Shown piece after piece: positions 1 to 11,889 of a stretch of DNA of 64,000 nt. The translations under genes were made by a program, and so were the position numbers. Source of the stretch: Liolophura sinensis. Lineage: Eukaryota; Mollusca; Polyplacophora; Chitonida; Chitonidae. The DNA lies in NCBI RefSeq assembly GCF_032854445.1, contig NC_088305.1, positions 24,091,400-24,155,399 on the forward strand, written 5' to 3'. Position 1 is the stretch's first letter. The number at the start of each line of letters is the position of its first letter. Below the pieces are notes generated by a model. The model made no database searches. It saw only the letters and a program-made list of their open reading frames with translations, and had not been told where the DNA came from.

Positions 1-1121
1 GTGTATACAAGTTTATTGACAGTTGTGTGTACATGTTTATTGACAATTGTGTCTACAAGTTGACTGACAGTTGTGTATACATGTTTATTGACAGTTGTGT
101 ATACAAGTTTATTGACAGTTGTGTGTACATGTTTATTGACAGTTGTGTATACATGTTTATTGACAGTTGTGTATGCATGTTTATTGACAGTTGTGTATAC
201 ATGTTTATTGACAGTTGTGTATGCATGTTTATTGACAGTTGTGTATACATGTTTACTGACATTTATGTAAACATGTTTATTGACAGTTGTGTATACAAGT
301 TTATTGACAGTTGTGTGTACATGTTAATTTACAGTTGTGTCTACAAGTTGACTGACAGTTGTGTATACATGTTTATTGACAGTTGTGTATACATGTTTAT
401 TGACAGTTGTGTATACATGTTTATTGACAGTTGTGTATACATGTTTATTGACAGTTGTGTGTACATGTTTATTGACAGTTGTGTATACATGTTTATTGAC
501 AGTTGTGTATGCATGTTTATTGACAGTTGTGTATACATGTTTATTGACAGTTGTGTGTACATGTTTATTGACAGTTGTGTATACATGTTTACTGACATTT
601 ATGTAAACATGTTTATTGACAATTGTGTATACAAGTTTATTGACAGTTGTGTGTACATGTTTATTGACAATTGTGTCTACAAGTTGACTGACAGTTGTGT
701 ATACATGTTTATTGACAGTTGTGTATACATGTTTATTGACAGTTGTGTGTACATGTTTATTGACAGTTGTGTATACATGTTTATTGACAGTTGTGTATGC
801 ATGTTTATTGACAGTTGTGTATACATGTTTATTGACAGTTGTGTATGCATGTTTATTGACAGTTGTGTATACATGTTTACTGACATTTATGTAAACATGT
901 TTATTGACAGTTGTGTATACAAGTTTATTGACAGTTGTGTGTACATGTTTATTGACAGTTGTGTCTACAAGTTGACTGACAGTTGTGTATACATGTTTAT
1001 TGACAGTTGTGTATACATGTTTATTGACAGTTGTGTATACATGTTTATTGACAATTGTGTATACATGTTTATTGACGGTTGTGTATACATGTTTACTAAC
1101 AGTTGTGTATACATGTTACAC
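1..1121. repeat. 24-bp minisatellite with higher-order repeats
   Basis: About 46 copies of a 24-bp unit, typified by gtgtatacatgtttattgac plus agtt, begin before the window. Variant monomers recur at fixed spacing. The variant with 'gtctacaagttgactgac' starts at 51, 339, 675 and 963, giving intervals of 288, 336 and 288 bp (12, 14 and 12 monomers). The variant 'ctgacatttatgtaaac' also recurs once per block. Because 24 is divisible by 3, frames stay open on both strands; the 391-codon frame at 27-1202 encodes an 8-residue periodic peptide and is treated as non-coding. Confidence 0.97.
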
Positions 1122-1741
1122 ATGCTGATGTCCCCTGTCCGTCATAACCAAGTGATATGTTACATGTTCATATGCTCATTAGCTATGGACTCAATGCACT
1201 AATAAACTACTACCCTCAAAACAGGTGTATTTAATCCGAATTATGGTAATATCCATGAAAATATTAAATATATATGACCAATATCCAGGTTGAGCACATT
1301 TGTTAGTTGAAATTCGTGTGCAAAATATATTTAAACATGTGTTACATCCTCATTTATAGCACTATTACACCAAGGCAATATACAGAGATTATCGAAAAGG
1401 CGTTAAAAAACCTCACCAAACAAAAACTTTTTTTTCAAGTGTCTTTTTCTTTTCAAAGAAAAAAAAATATTGAAGAACATATTTACAACTAACTTTTCGC
1501 TCTCTTTCCTTTGAACATTATAATTTGTTGTTTTATTGATTTGTTTTTGTTTTCTTTACCTTTAAAGCTAATCCAGCTTATTAAATATTTATATAACTTG
1601 AAAAGATGAATCAATGACCACAACATGAAAAAAATTTCATTTGAACGATAGCCTTCACTTTTCAATGTTTCATTACCAGACTGCTTGCTAGAAGCCAAGC
1701 AACGCGAGACTCACGAGGCTCTGTGACACTTTTCCTCTTTC
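1122..1741. other. AT-rich intergenic DNA with a diverged repeat
   Basis: No gene seen. About 1210-1530 is a diverged direct repeat of 2770-3060. Both share 'tgtgttacatcctcattt' and 'acatttgttag', and similar sequence follows at the right end. Confidence 0.6.
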
Positions 1742-2030
1742 CCATATGACGACGAGGAGTCATTAAGTGTGTGTACATAGACCGTGGCATTCCGAGTCCA
1801 TGCCACCATAATGCTGCCGCCACAGAAGTACAATGCCGAAGACACCAGACATGACACTTAACTTAGTCACATTATACTGACACCGGGCCAACCAGTAGTT
1901 TTTTCCTAACTCTAACCTTTCAGTTCTGAGCACCAAGCAAGGCAGCTTGGTATAACCCGAGCCGGGTTTGATCCTGGGCCCTCCGACTTCAAGGCGGACG
2001 GTCTGGCCAGTCGGAACGACACTTGAAGGT
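1742..2030 (-). mobile_element. SINE family 2, near full length, minus strand
   Basis: Read on the minus strand this has a tRNA-like head ('gaagtcggagggcccagg' region, ending in an 'acccggctcgggt' B-box-like segment), a body with 'gtcatgtctggtgtcttc' and 'ggcggcagcattatggtgg', and the tail segment 'aatgactcctcgtcgtcata'. The complete copies at 11113 and 20101 show the same order. Decayed, with no open frame of its own. Confidence 0.85.
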
Positions 2031-5000
2031 TGAAGCAATCCGACTATGTGGATTACTTCAGTCAGTCATGACCTCGCAGTAAACTTCTGGATGAAAAGTG
2101 AAAACAAAAACCTGGTACTGTTTTTTTCTATTTTTTATCACCTAAAGCAGAATTATGCAAATTTCGTTTCCCTGGACATTTGACGATATTCGATCGCCCA
2201 AACCTAACGATCTTTTCAAGGTTTTTATCTGACGCTGCTCATGTAAAAAATAAAATTTAATCAGCCCGATCGATATACTGTGACGATTTGTAACAATTGC
2301 TCTGGAATGGTGATTGCATTCAGAGCCGCAGAAACTGCAAGCATGTGATGTTCTCAGCAGGACAGAGGGACTCACCCCATTCTGAATGGGTAAACGTTTG
2401 CAATGGCTTAAGTGTGAACATTTGCAATGGCTTAAGTGTGAACATCAAGTGACACACAAAACTGGCAAATCAGAGAAAGGAATGTCATTATATATTCACT
2501 ACGTGGCAAAAGTGTCACGTGGTCCGTGTGCTTCATGTAACGTGTAATTTTTTTTTTTTGAATGAGCCTTCCGATGTTGGTTATAACGAATATTAAAGGA
2601 GAAAACATAAAAAATGATGCCAAAGTCAGATAAAAGAGCAAAGGGTGTTTGGAAACATTTTTGTATGGTGGGCATTTGGGACCAACTTTTGGTATTTATC
2701 GTTGTTGCATAATAATTTTCTAAATAAGGATATAATGCTTGTCTAATAAATGTAATTGAATGTAAATTTCCTGTTTATATCGAAACATATACATTTAACC
2801 TAAATTATAAGAATATTTATGAACATATTAAAAATATAAATATAATCCAAATTGAGGTTTAATACATTTGTTAGCTGAAAAGAACAAATTCCAGTGTAAA
2901 AATATTTATTAAACCTGTGTTACATCCTCATTTTTGAAATTATTAAGCAAAGACTATAAATACCAAGGGTGGACCCTTCAGAAAAATCGGAAAAAAATAT
3001 TGAAGACCATATGTAGGAATAACTATTCGCACTCTTTCATCTGAACTTTATGTGATTTTTAAGTTTTCTCCACCTTTAATTTAGGATAAGTACTTGTATA
3101 ATTTTATTCACCCAAACGTTTTTAAAATTCTGCAAACTTTAATGTACAGTAACTTTTTATATATATCATTTCTGTTTATTAGATGGAATAGCTGTCAGAC
3201 AACGATCACCATTTTCAAGTGCATCTAGCGATCAGGTAAACAAACAAGTTTTTAAACAATTCCGATATAGTCTGAACCAATCATTTCATGGGATGTTCTC
3301 AGTTCTAGCGCGCATTTTTTTCCATCCTTTTATCCTTATTCCATCTATTAACTTGTATTTCTGTCGAAAACAAGCCAGTGGGGTTTGACATTATGAATTA
3401 GAAAGAATTTGGATGTGCAGAGCTTGTGGCGTTTCGTGTTACTGATGTAAAGCGATTTCGTCAGTATAACCATAACTGGCCTTCGCGAATGCCTTTTTGA
3501 ATTGGACAGGTTTGCGGAAGGGAGTTTGCGGTTTGCGCTACAAGACCCTCAAGGTAGTTTTTGGATGTGACCAATGTTTGACTGGTGATTTTGAAATTCC
3601 AAATAAGTCGGGCAAGTATTATGTAGTTATACAAAAGAGACAAAGACTGACAATTTATGGGTAAGATTTCCAACACAGAATCCTAGGTTGTTTTATGCGG
3701 GAATTTGGCGCTCCTCACGGGCAGAAGATGAGCATATACATTTACCTGGGGACAAGCAGCGCCCTACTCCGTGAACTATGTATTTCCCGCCACCCTTAAA
3801 CCCAACCACTGTTGTACCAGTAAGACATTCTTGAGTACGGCAGAACACCTATTTCAAAGAAAAATACCAAAAAAACATACGACAAACCGACCCTCGGGCT
3901 GCGCCTATAATTACACACAGTGGTTTACTCAGAGAGGTACAGTTTCCTTCACCAATAAATCTGCACGCTGTCTTAGAAGCAAAACAGTTCCTGAGCATGG
4001 CGTTAAACATCAATGAAACAAGTAGATAACAGACTAAACCAGTGGGTGTATATAGAAGCTATAGTTGGTTATCCGTTGGAAAAATTTACTTAAACCCAGA
4101 GAAAAATGTAATTCTTGGATTTCTTGGATGTTACGCAGGCAATGGACTTTGCTTCGGCAAAATCCGTAGACCAAACTGATTAAGTGAGGTTTGTCAGGTA
4201 AAATTTTGAACATCAGATCATCCATGTGGAAGCCCATAAAACTGACAGTAAAATGAAAACACGGTGAAAAGCATTCCTATAAAAAAAATGTTCGACAAGG
4301 GATAGTGTTATCGTCTTTAGTGCTTTGATTACCTACGTTGAGATAGATTGTCTGTTAAAATAAGCTGAAGGAATATTTATATGACGGATAAAACTGTCTA
4401 ACTTCTCTATTTTCTGACCATATTGTAATATTTGTAGAAACTTTAAAATGATTACGGGGCGGCTTTAAATACTTTATATTTCAAATCAGTTTTCATCTCT
4501 ATTTGTTGTATTCACAACCAGGAGATTATTTATTGCTTCGCACGCAATTTTGGCTGATCAGGCAAAGAAAGCCACTTCATTGTTAAAAAATACATGTACA
4601 GGTATAATTTCGGACTATCTATTACCTCGTCAAAATTGTTTCGAAATTAGGAAGAACACGAATTCGTCTATAAAACGAATGCGTCATACTGTGGAAATGC
4701 TTGCCATAAACATTTTCATTTGATGAAACAGCATATGTTAAATTAACAGTTCTCGGAGATGCTGAATTTACACCAGACAATACAACCTGGGTCATTGGTT
4801 TTGATGTGGTATTCGTATCCCTGGTGTATGTACAGTCGTTTAGGAATCTTGGCGATTTTTATTATTGGCCAAACAAAGGATCACAACCTAATGCTAAAAT
4901 GACAACCCACACCGCTTCGCCACATGCGAGACTTTATACTCTCTCTAAAAAGAAGTGTATAAAAAGTTGCTCATCCACAGTGACATGTGTATCGGTGGTA

Positions 5001-5080
5001 CACACATATATATACAAGTCACTGTGTATGTGTTACATGAATTACACAATTTGTGTACTGCTGGCACACAAAATAATGTG
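2031..5080. other. Intergenic DNA without recognised gene
   Basis: A 28-bp direct duplication sits at about 2393-2447 ('gtttgcaatggcttaagtgt' twice). 2770-3060 is the second copy of the diverged repeat seen at 1210-1530. 3765-3850 resembles a decayed family 1 SINE tail ('cattcttgagtacggcag'). 4976-5030 has imperfect inverted arms 'cacagtgacatgtgta' and 'tatacaagtcactgtg'. Open frames are short and match nothing I recognise. Confidence 0.5.
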
Positions 5081-5397
5081 CGAGTGAGTGAGTGCTTGGG
5101 GATTAATGTCGTACTTAACAATTTTTCAGTCAAATGACAGTGAAGGAGTCTTTAGAGTGCATGTAATGTGCCTCCTTGTTGCCGGACAGATTTAACCTCT
5201 CTTTTATCTCGTGTTGCTCCACTGAGACGACTTACCGAAGGCAAGTATACTTGCCAAGTAAACTTACTGATACGGGTAAAGCAGTCGTTGCGAGAACGCT
5301 ACAACTTCTGTTTTTTTATTTAGTACTTAGGTGTGACCCGACCCAGGATCGACCATGGATCTACAAAACGGACCACTGAGCCATCGGGCCAGATATC
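5081..5397 (-). mobile_element. SINE family 4, near full length, minus strand
   Basis: On the minus strand the head at 5326-5397 reads as a tRNA-like segment with 'cgatggctcagtggtccg' (A box) and 'gatcctgggtcgggtcac' (B-box region). The body contains 'cttgccttcggtaagtcg', and the tail ends in 'cactcactcac'. It matches in order the plus-strand copy at 60464-60790. Confidence 0.8.
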
Positions 5398-5534
5398 TGG
5401 ATGTGCATTTTTGCCACAACGCTGTGTACCACTCGTACACAGTTGTTTTTAGAGGGTAACAACTTCTGTACTCAGTTACAACCGTATTTTGGACTTTGTC
5501 GCGGTATCCCAATTTCGAAACGTGTTGAGTAGAC

Positions 5535-5740
5535 CTCGAACATCCTCGCAAAGCGGAGACCTAAGTGACCGAGGTGGTTAGATTACCAGGGAGGCACACG
5601 TACTGGTCTCCCATGCACCACTGCTGTCGCTTTAAGTCCAGCTCCATCTGGCCTCCTCTCCAACCGGACGTGGGAAGGTCCTTCAGCAACCTGCAGATGG
5701 TCATGGGTTTCTCACGGGTTTTGGTCCAGTAGCTGGACAA
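5535..5740 (+). mobile_element. Decayed family 1-like SINE
   Basis: Contains 'cgctttaagtccagctcc', 'ggacgtgggaaggtcc' and 'cagcaacctgcagatggtc' in the family 1 order. The 3' segment and A-rich tail are not recognisable. Confidence 0.7.
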
Positions 5741-6927
5741 GACGAAAGGCAAATCCAAAGCCTAGAGTTTGTCAACATTGTAACCAGATCGAGTACCAAG
5801 TCTTATTGGTTTACCCAATGCTTTGTCAACAGTAGGCCTACTTATTACAGTTTCCAGTCAATAACAAAGGTATGCAGTCAATGTATACCAATAAAGAGAT
5901 GTTAATCTTAAAGTCGACATTCATTTTCATTGTTTCATATGCCCATGGGGCAATTGGCATTTTGCAACATATTCTTTTGTATGACTGTGTTGAAACCATA
6001 TGTTGCAATAAGGTTACTAACATGTACATACAACCAGATGTCTTCCTCATTACTCTGGTTAGCTACAGTGTAAAGTAACAGGTTTACTCGACATATGTTA
6101 TCTGTAGGTCACAAAATTCCGCAGCTCTTGCGAGATTTCGATAAAGCTGAAATAAAGGTTTGATTCCTGAAATCTACCACGCAAAACTTGCTCCTATGTT
6201 GTATACCATTGCGTACGTTCTTTGTTTATTGAATCCTGTTAAGCTTTCTTAATGCAAACGGCGTGTAACTGTGGACTGGATCAAAAAAAAAAACTGCACA
6301 AAGCGGTGATCGAGACAAGGTTAAACCCACCCAAAGCAGCAAACCGTATAGACCATTTGTTCGTCACTGAGTAAGCGACAACCACACCCTTTGTTTATTC
6401 ACATTTCTTTTTCCGCTACCGGTATAGCGAATTATTACGTGGTCATCCACGTAATAAAAGCGTTTGCTCAAAAGTAATCACATTTTCTTAGTCACCTGGC
6501 ATGCCTGCTTTCAAGCCTGTTTTGGTGTCCAGGAATAAAATGGATCATGATGAAATCAATTACCATTGTAAATGAGAAGGGTATAGGAGATAGCACAAAA
6601 GCCTGCCAATCGTGTTCGGTCTTGCCGTCAAATGTTTATTTCATAGGCTTTAAATTATATAAATGACACAACAGTGACACTACAGCTAGTGACAGTAATA
6701 TGATTAAATGTGTTTTAGCCGTCTTTCAACATGAATACTTGCAACTAATGTACTTCCTGCGAAGAGCTGTCTATGTCTCGGGGGAGATAGATTTTTGAAG
6801 TGAAGGGACCAGTGAGTTTTGAAGTCTAATATAGCTTGAACCGATTTAAATCTGAAAGACTTTCAATGTTCAAATATTGGTACCTTCGTCTGATGCTCGC
6901 CATTGATTTATTGTTTATTTGTTATCG
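5741..6927. other. Intergenic DNA, nothing recognised
   Basis: No gene, RNA or repeat recognised. Overlapping open frames of about 70 codons at 5838-6078 on both strands show no domain. Confidence 0.5.
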
Positions 6928-7035
6928 GCTTGGTGCTTTACGCCGTAGTAAAAATATTTAATTTATATCGACAACAGCCTGCATTAAGGTGGGAGGAAAA
7001 CACCGAGAGCTACGTACAATCAGAGAGGAAGTCAG
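6928..7035 (-). mobile_element. Family 1 SINE fragment, minus strand
   Basis: 'ggtgctttacgccgtagta' followed by 'cctgcattaaggtgggag' and 'agagaggaag' matches the reverse complement of the family 1 3' half. Heavily mutated. Confidence 0.7.
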
Positions 7036-7103
7036 TATAATCTGGACTTGATCATCGCTTCATCGTGGTGCTCTTCCTGCTACGGCACCATTGATAGGAT
7101 GCC

Positions 7104-7353
7104 GGGGCCTCCGTGGCTTCAGTTGGTTAGCGAACTAGCTCAGCGTAATGACCCAGGAACCTCTCACCAATGCGGTCGCTGTGAGTTCAAATAAAGCTTA
7201 TGCTGACTTCCCCTCCGCCCGTGCGTGGGAAGGTCTTGCAGCAACCTGCGGGTGGTCTGCCCGGTTTCCTCCCACCATAATGCTGGCCGCCGTCGTATAA
7301 GTGAATTATTCTTGAGTACGGCGTAAAACACCAATCAAATAAATAAATAAATA
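7104..7353 (+). mobile_element. SINE family 1, full length, with target-site duplication
   Basis: The tRNA-like head starts 'gcctccgtggcttcagttgg'. It is followed by 'tgcggtcgctgtgagttc' (B box), the central 'cagcaacctgcgggtgg' and 'cctcccaccataatgctgg', then 'gtacggcgtaaaacacc' and an (AAAT)n tail. Flanks are gataggatgcc (7093-7103) and gacaggatgcc (7354-7364), an 11-bp target-site duplication with one mismatch, so both insertion boundaries are visible. Confidence 0.93.
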
Positions 7354-7689
7354 GACAGGATGCCCGATATACCGCTTTAGTCTAAGGTTTCAGGCACAAG
7401 AACACGCCGCGGTGACAAGACAGAAAATCGTCTCATTCTGAAGCATGAACCAGTCTGAAGGAACCAATAAATTTTAATCCATTTTTATGCAAGTCATGTC
7501 AAGTCAGCCCATTGTTAAGGAACGTTATGTAATTACTCTGCCTACTCTCTTGACATCATTCCATCCAGTCCATGTCCTTATTTTGTAACATGCGTGTAGA
7601 TCCGTCAAATTTATTGCTTTCATCTAATTATTTCACTCAACTTACTCAAAGGATTTTACTCAGATATAGTAAACAGACATATGGCCGGT

Positions 7690-8230
7690 GGGAATACTCG
7701 AAGCCAACATTTAGCGCACAACATTGTGATCAAGAGACCGGATATCTGACGCACAACCTCATTGATCAAGAGACCGGACATTTAGCACATAATCTCGTTG
7801 ATCAAGATAGCGGACATTTAGCCTCCAGCCTCACTGATGAAGAGAAGGAGATTGAGCACATAACCTCATAGATCAAGAGACCGGACATTTAACACACAAC
7901 CTCACTCATCTAGAGATCGGACATTTACCTCAAAACTCCTTTTATGAAGAGATCGGACAATAGCACAAAACTTCATTGATCAAGATATCGGACAATTATA
8001 CATACAGCTTTACTGATGAAGGTATCGGACATTTATATATACGGCTTTATTGGTGAAGACATCAGACATTTAGCCCGAAACTTCACTGATCAAGATATCG
8101 AACATTTATACACACAACTTCACTGACCAAAATATCGGAAATTTAGCACAAAACTGATCACTGATCAAGAGGTCGGATATTTAGCGCACAATTTCACAGA
8201 TCAAAAGATTGGACATTCAACACATCTTGA
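7690..8230. repeat. 36-bp minisatellite
   Basis: About 14 degenerate copies of a 36-bp unit built on 'gatcaagagaccggacattt', starting at 7728, 7764, 7800 and onward. The unit is 12 codons, which explains the open frame 7572-7871. 8231-8625 shows only one decayed SINE tail ('gttgagtacggcctaagc', about 8350). Confidence 0.9.
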
Positions 8231-8579
8231 TAAGCAGACATTGATTTCAGATACATCTCTCGCCAGTATAATTTGCCAAAGGTCGATGATTTTATAACCG
8301 GCACTTTTGCTTCCTTCACTCATAACATCATCCCTTGAGGCAAAATATGGTTGAGTACGGCCTAAGCAACAATTTAAACAATATCAGATATTGTTTCTAG
8401 AAAGCATATCAGTTAAGCCAACACTGTTAAAACACTCGGAGATTTTCTATTTCGATAGATATATCGAAAACTTAAATGTAGGGATTTGGAAGTCTAAAAA
8501 TTACTTTAATGGCAAAAATAATTAATGACTATATGGGTTGATGGTGGTTTTCACTACGATTTGTTTTAATATAATAAAA

Positions 8580-8960
8580 GACGTACAGCACAGAGAGTAA
8601 AACCAGAGCAGCTACGACAGTGTGATGGCAAATTTTTATTTATTTATTTGATTGGTGTTTTACGCCTTACTCAAGAATATTTCACTTATACGACGGCAGC
8701 CAGCATTATGGTGGGAGGAAACCGGGCAGATCATGGGGGAAACCCACGACCATCCCCAGGCTGCTGGCAGACCTTCCCACTAACGACTGTGGAAGCTGGC
8801 AAATGGTCACACGTAACCGCTAAAATATACCTTCTTGTCAATTTACCTCAGCCAGAGTTTTATTCTAACTGTTCATGTAAATGCTTAAATAGTAGCAATC
8901 CATATGCCACCCAGCATCACAGCTGTATTGTCGTCACTTTTTATGTACAATGACATTAAA
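8580..8960 (+). repeat. Single-copy relative of the 82-bp array, interrupted by a SINE
   Basis: 'cagagagtaaaaccagagca' and 'gtgatggcaaat' on the left, then 'ggtcacacgtaaccg' and 'cttaaatagtagcaatcc' on the right, match one unit plus the right flank of the 21290-22110 array. A SINE splits the unit. Confidence 0.75.
8634..8796 (-). mobile_element. SINE family 1, minus strand, 5'-truncated, with target-site duplication
   Basis: Begins with the reverse-complement tail (TTTA)n, 'ttgattggtgttttacgcc', and runs through 'cagcattatggtgggagg' to the 'ccttcccac' region. The duplication tggcaaat lies at 8626-8633 and 8797-8804. It is inserted in a copy of the 82-bp repeat element. Confidence 0.9.
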
Positions 8961-9094
8961 ACAATGCAAAAGGACCAGGTCTCGGTGACGCTTAGTCCAC
9001 TGGTAGAATCCTGGTTTATCTAGGAATACAGTAACATTAAAACATGGATTGAAGACCTCTAAAAATCGAAATAGGTATCAATAAATCGACCACT

Positions 9095-9505
9095 TAAAAC
9101 TATACATAAATATACTTTCATTTAGTTTTTTAGATTTTTGTGAAAAGAATGAAGGGCGCTCAGATATCTGAATTCTAAAGTGGGCTTTATGAACCATACT
9201 ATCACAGGTTAGGAACTCTGTCGTCACTGGAAATTTTTTCAGCTCTGTCACGATACTGAATGTTGGAATAATTATCTTTACCCATGTGTGAAAGATTACT
9301 GAAATAATGTTCCCAAAAATTCCTTCCTTCTGTTGAACATCAGGAAGAAGAGGTGCTGTGATGTCAGAGTTCCTAGGTACTGTCAGTATGGTTCATGAAG
9401 CCCACTATAGTTTTCAAATATTTGAAGGCTTTTCAACACCCTTTAAAAAATCTGAAAAAAAAATAAATGAAAGTATTATAGGCATAGTTTTCAGTTTTCT
9501 GTATG
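9095..9505. mobile_element. Inverted-repeat (foldback/MITE-like) element
   Basis: The left arm, about 9095-9221, and right arm, about 9366-9505, are inverted copies. The left inner arm 'gtgggctttatgaacc' and 'aggaactctg' matches the complement of 'cagagttcct' and 'ggttcatgaagcccac'. The outer arms share 'tactttcattta' and an A/T-rich 'ttttttagattttt' segment. The ~145-bp centre has no coding frame. Ends are approximate and no target duplication was resolved. Confidence 0.75.
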
Positions 9506-10029
9506 ATGAACCTTTCTTCATATTTTAGCTTTCTTTTACTTTAAGTTACCTGACTCTAAACGTCAAGTAAGTGAAATGAATACGGCGTTAAGCTTCAACC
9601 AATTTCAGCCAGTTTTCAGCCTAAGCCCAAGCCACAGATGCCTACCTCCGATGTATCGCTATGACACTACGCTAATGTCTGTAGAGTCATGTCACTGCGT
9701 GCAGGCATCAAGGTTAACGCTCTGTCATATTGATGTATATATCGAGGTGAACTCATAAAAGCATCTGTCATGTCAAATAGCTTTTGGAGCGCATTGGCGC
9801 TGGGACTGTGTCAAATGTTAAGAGAGATTACTTCCGTTTGGGCGCTTGCTTTACGCGATGTCCTTCCGAGGTTTAAGATTTGTGACGGCTCAGTTGCCTT
9901 TAATGGCTATCGTCGAATGCTTTAGGAGCGGGTTACCGCCAGCCATATTTGCTATGGTTTCCGTTTACCACTCGACCCTTTAAGACAAATTTAGGTGTGA
10001 AAAATTAAACCTGTCCGTACACTTACCTT
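9506..10029. other. Intergenic DNA, nothing recognised
   Basis: No gene or repeat recognised; one unremarkable 60-codon open frame. Confidence 0.5.
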
Positions 10030-10385
10030 CCTGATGGATTGATACCAGATGGGTAGGTTGATGGACAGATAGATTGGAAATGTCTGTGGATGGTCGGATG
10101 GATAGATAGCTGAAGATTTTTGGATGGGTGGATGGGTGGATGAAAGGATGGATGGCTCTATGTGTGGATTGATGGATGGATGAATGGATGAATGAATGGA
10201 TTGATCCATTGATGGATGGTTTGATGGATACCGACACGTGAGTGGACTGATGGACGGACGGATCATTGCGTGGGTAAGCGGATGGATGGATGGATTGATG
10301 GATGGACGGATCATTGCGTGGGTAAGCGGATGGATGGATGGATGGATGGATGGAATGGTTTGATGGGTGAAGGGATGAATAAAAG
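10030..10385. repeat. GGAT/GATG-type tetranucleotide array
   Basis: Degenerate 'gatggatggatgaatgg' repeats with one duplicated block ('ggacggatcattgcgtgggt' at about 10254 and 10304). Minus-strand open frames here (His-, Pro-, Ser-rich) are repeat translations. Confidence 0.95.
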
Positions 10386-11112
10386 TCTATTCCATGGCAA
10401 ATTTTCAGAATTTCAATTCATTTATCACATGTTTCATTAAAGTGAAAATTTTCACCTTTTTGTCGGCGAACAGGAGGAAACCTTCGTGATCTTGTGGCCA
10501 GAGCTCCGGGGGCAAAAGCTCCTGAAGGTGACTTCATCAATAAACCGTCCGATGAAACTCGGATTTTATGATCGGGTCATAAAAAGACTAAATGTTACTT
10601 GATCGCTCGGAGTAAACCAGCGACCTTCGCCAAGTTCATGTATCTGACAAAATAGAACTCCAAAGCGAAAAAAAAATAACCTTTGGCGTGTGTCTATCTT
10701 ATGCTTTTTTAAGTATTACACAAGACATCATACACATGAGCAAGTTGTATGTCACCAGGAGTTGTTTCCCTTGTACATACCCTCAGTCCACATATTCTTC
10801 AAAAGCAGTTGGACTATAAGTAGTATAACTTAGTCTGATGGTAATGGGTTTAGATAATGGGTTTGGTATTCCTTGACTTGACTAATTACTGCTAGGGTTG
10901 ATTACTTAGACTTAGGACAGACTTGGTCTTCACTTGTGGCATTTTTCCTGACTTTAGATTACAACGTAAATGCTAGATAGAAGTCTAAGGCATCGGTTAG
11001 AACTGAGGTTTCCCACCATTTTAGCGTAGTCAACTGTTTTGAAGTTAATTGTAAGTATGATTTAAGTCAAGGACAGTTTCCGTCATCCTGGAGCCAGAAC
11101 TCCTGAAATGAG
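10386..11112. other. Intergenic DNA with a faint dispersed repeat
   Basis: No gene. 11020-11100 resembles 14995-15065: both contain 'aactgttttgaagtta' followed by a 'gtaagtcta/gatttaagtca'-like stretch, suggesting an old dispersed element. Confidence 0.45.
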
Positions 11113-11437
11113 GGCTTTGGTGGCCTAATTGTTAGACCTTCCGCCTCAACGTCGGGAGACCTGGGATCAAATCCGGATCGGGTCATACGTCGCTTGACGC
11201 TCAGCACTGAGAGGTTGAGAAAGGAAACAGAATTGGTTGGTCCGGTGTCAGCATAATGTGACTGGATGGTGTGTGATGTCTGGTGTCTTCAACATAATTC
11301 AATGGCGGCAGCACTTAGGCGACATGGGCTCACTCTGCCACAATAAAACACAGTGTATGTATACACACCTAATGACTCCTCGTCATCATATGACCAAAAA
11401 TTGTTTAGTATGACATAAAACCCCAGGCATACATACG
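11113..11437 (+). mobile_element. SINE family 2, full length
   Basis: Head 'tggtggcctaattgttag' (A box), then 'gtcgggagacctgggatc' and 'cggatcgggtca'. Body contains 'gatgtctggtgtcttc', 'ggcggcagcactt' and 'ctcactctgccacaa'. Tail contains 'aatgactcctcgtcatcata' and ends in 'ccccaggcatacatac'. Same order as 20101-20470. Confidence 0.9.
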
Positions 11438-11631
11438 TTTATTATCAAAGGTTCACATAATTTTTCGCGCTTATTATTAAGGTTTTACAAAATCAACGAT
11501 TTCTTTCAGAAAAGCACGTCTGACAATTTACACAAAACTTGTACTATATGTAAATAACCATAGGCATCAAATAGCGTATTTTGTTATTTATATTGACAGT
11601 TACTTGTAAACCGTGACAATAAATGTATTTT

Positions 11632-11779
11632 TATTTGATTCTTTCTTTACGTATAATGAGCGTTTCACTTACACGATGGCTGGGAAGGTCTGCCAGCAAC
11701 CTGCGGATTTCTGGCTGTCGTCGTATAAGTGAAATATTCTTGAGTAAGGCGTAAAACACCAATCAAACAAACAAACCAA
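11632..11779 (+). mobile_element. Two family 1 SINE fragments head to head
   Basis: 11632-11677 is a minus-strand tail-end fragment ('tttcacttacacgatggc'). 11678-11779 is a plus-strand 3' half ('ctgccagcaacctgcgg' to 'gtaaggcgtaaaacacc' and an (AAAC)n tail). Confidence 0.8.
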
Positions 11780-11889
11780 ACTCATTTAAGTTAGTGAAGA
11801 TATTTTCTCACATGGATCCTACAGTTATGCACACCATATGCACATATTGGTGTAGGATAAGTGGTCGTCATCGAACGTTTGACCGCTTC

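Noticed and set aside
1-1121. CRISPR-like array
   Set aside because: Regular repeats, but there are no unique spacers; direct tandem monomers in a eukaryotic genome.
27-1202. 391-codon open frame with 8-residue periodic peptide
   Set aside because: It is the translation of a 24-bp minisatellite. Frames on both strands are open for the same reason, there is no splice or UTR context, and the higher-order block structure is satellite-like.
9980-10314. His/Ser/Pro-rich minus-strand frames
   Set aside because: Translation of the degenerate GGAT array.
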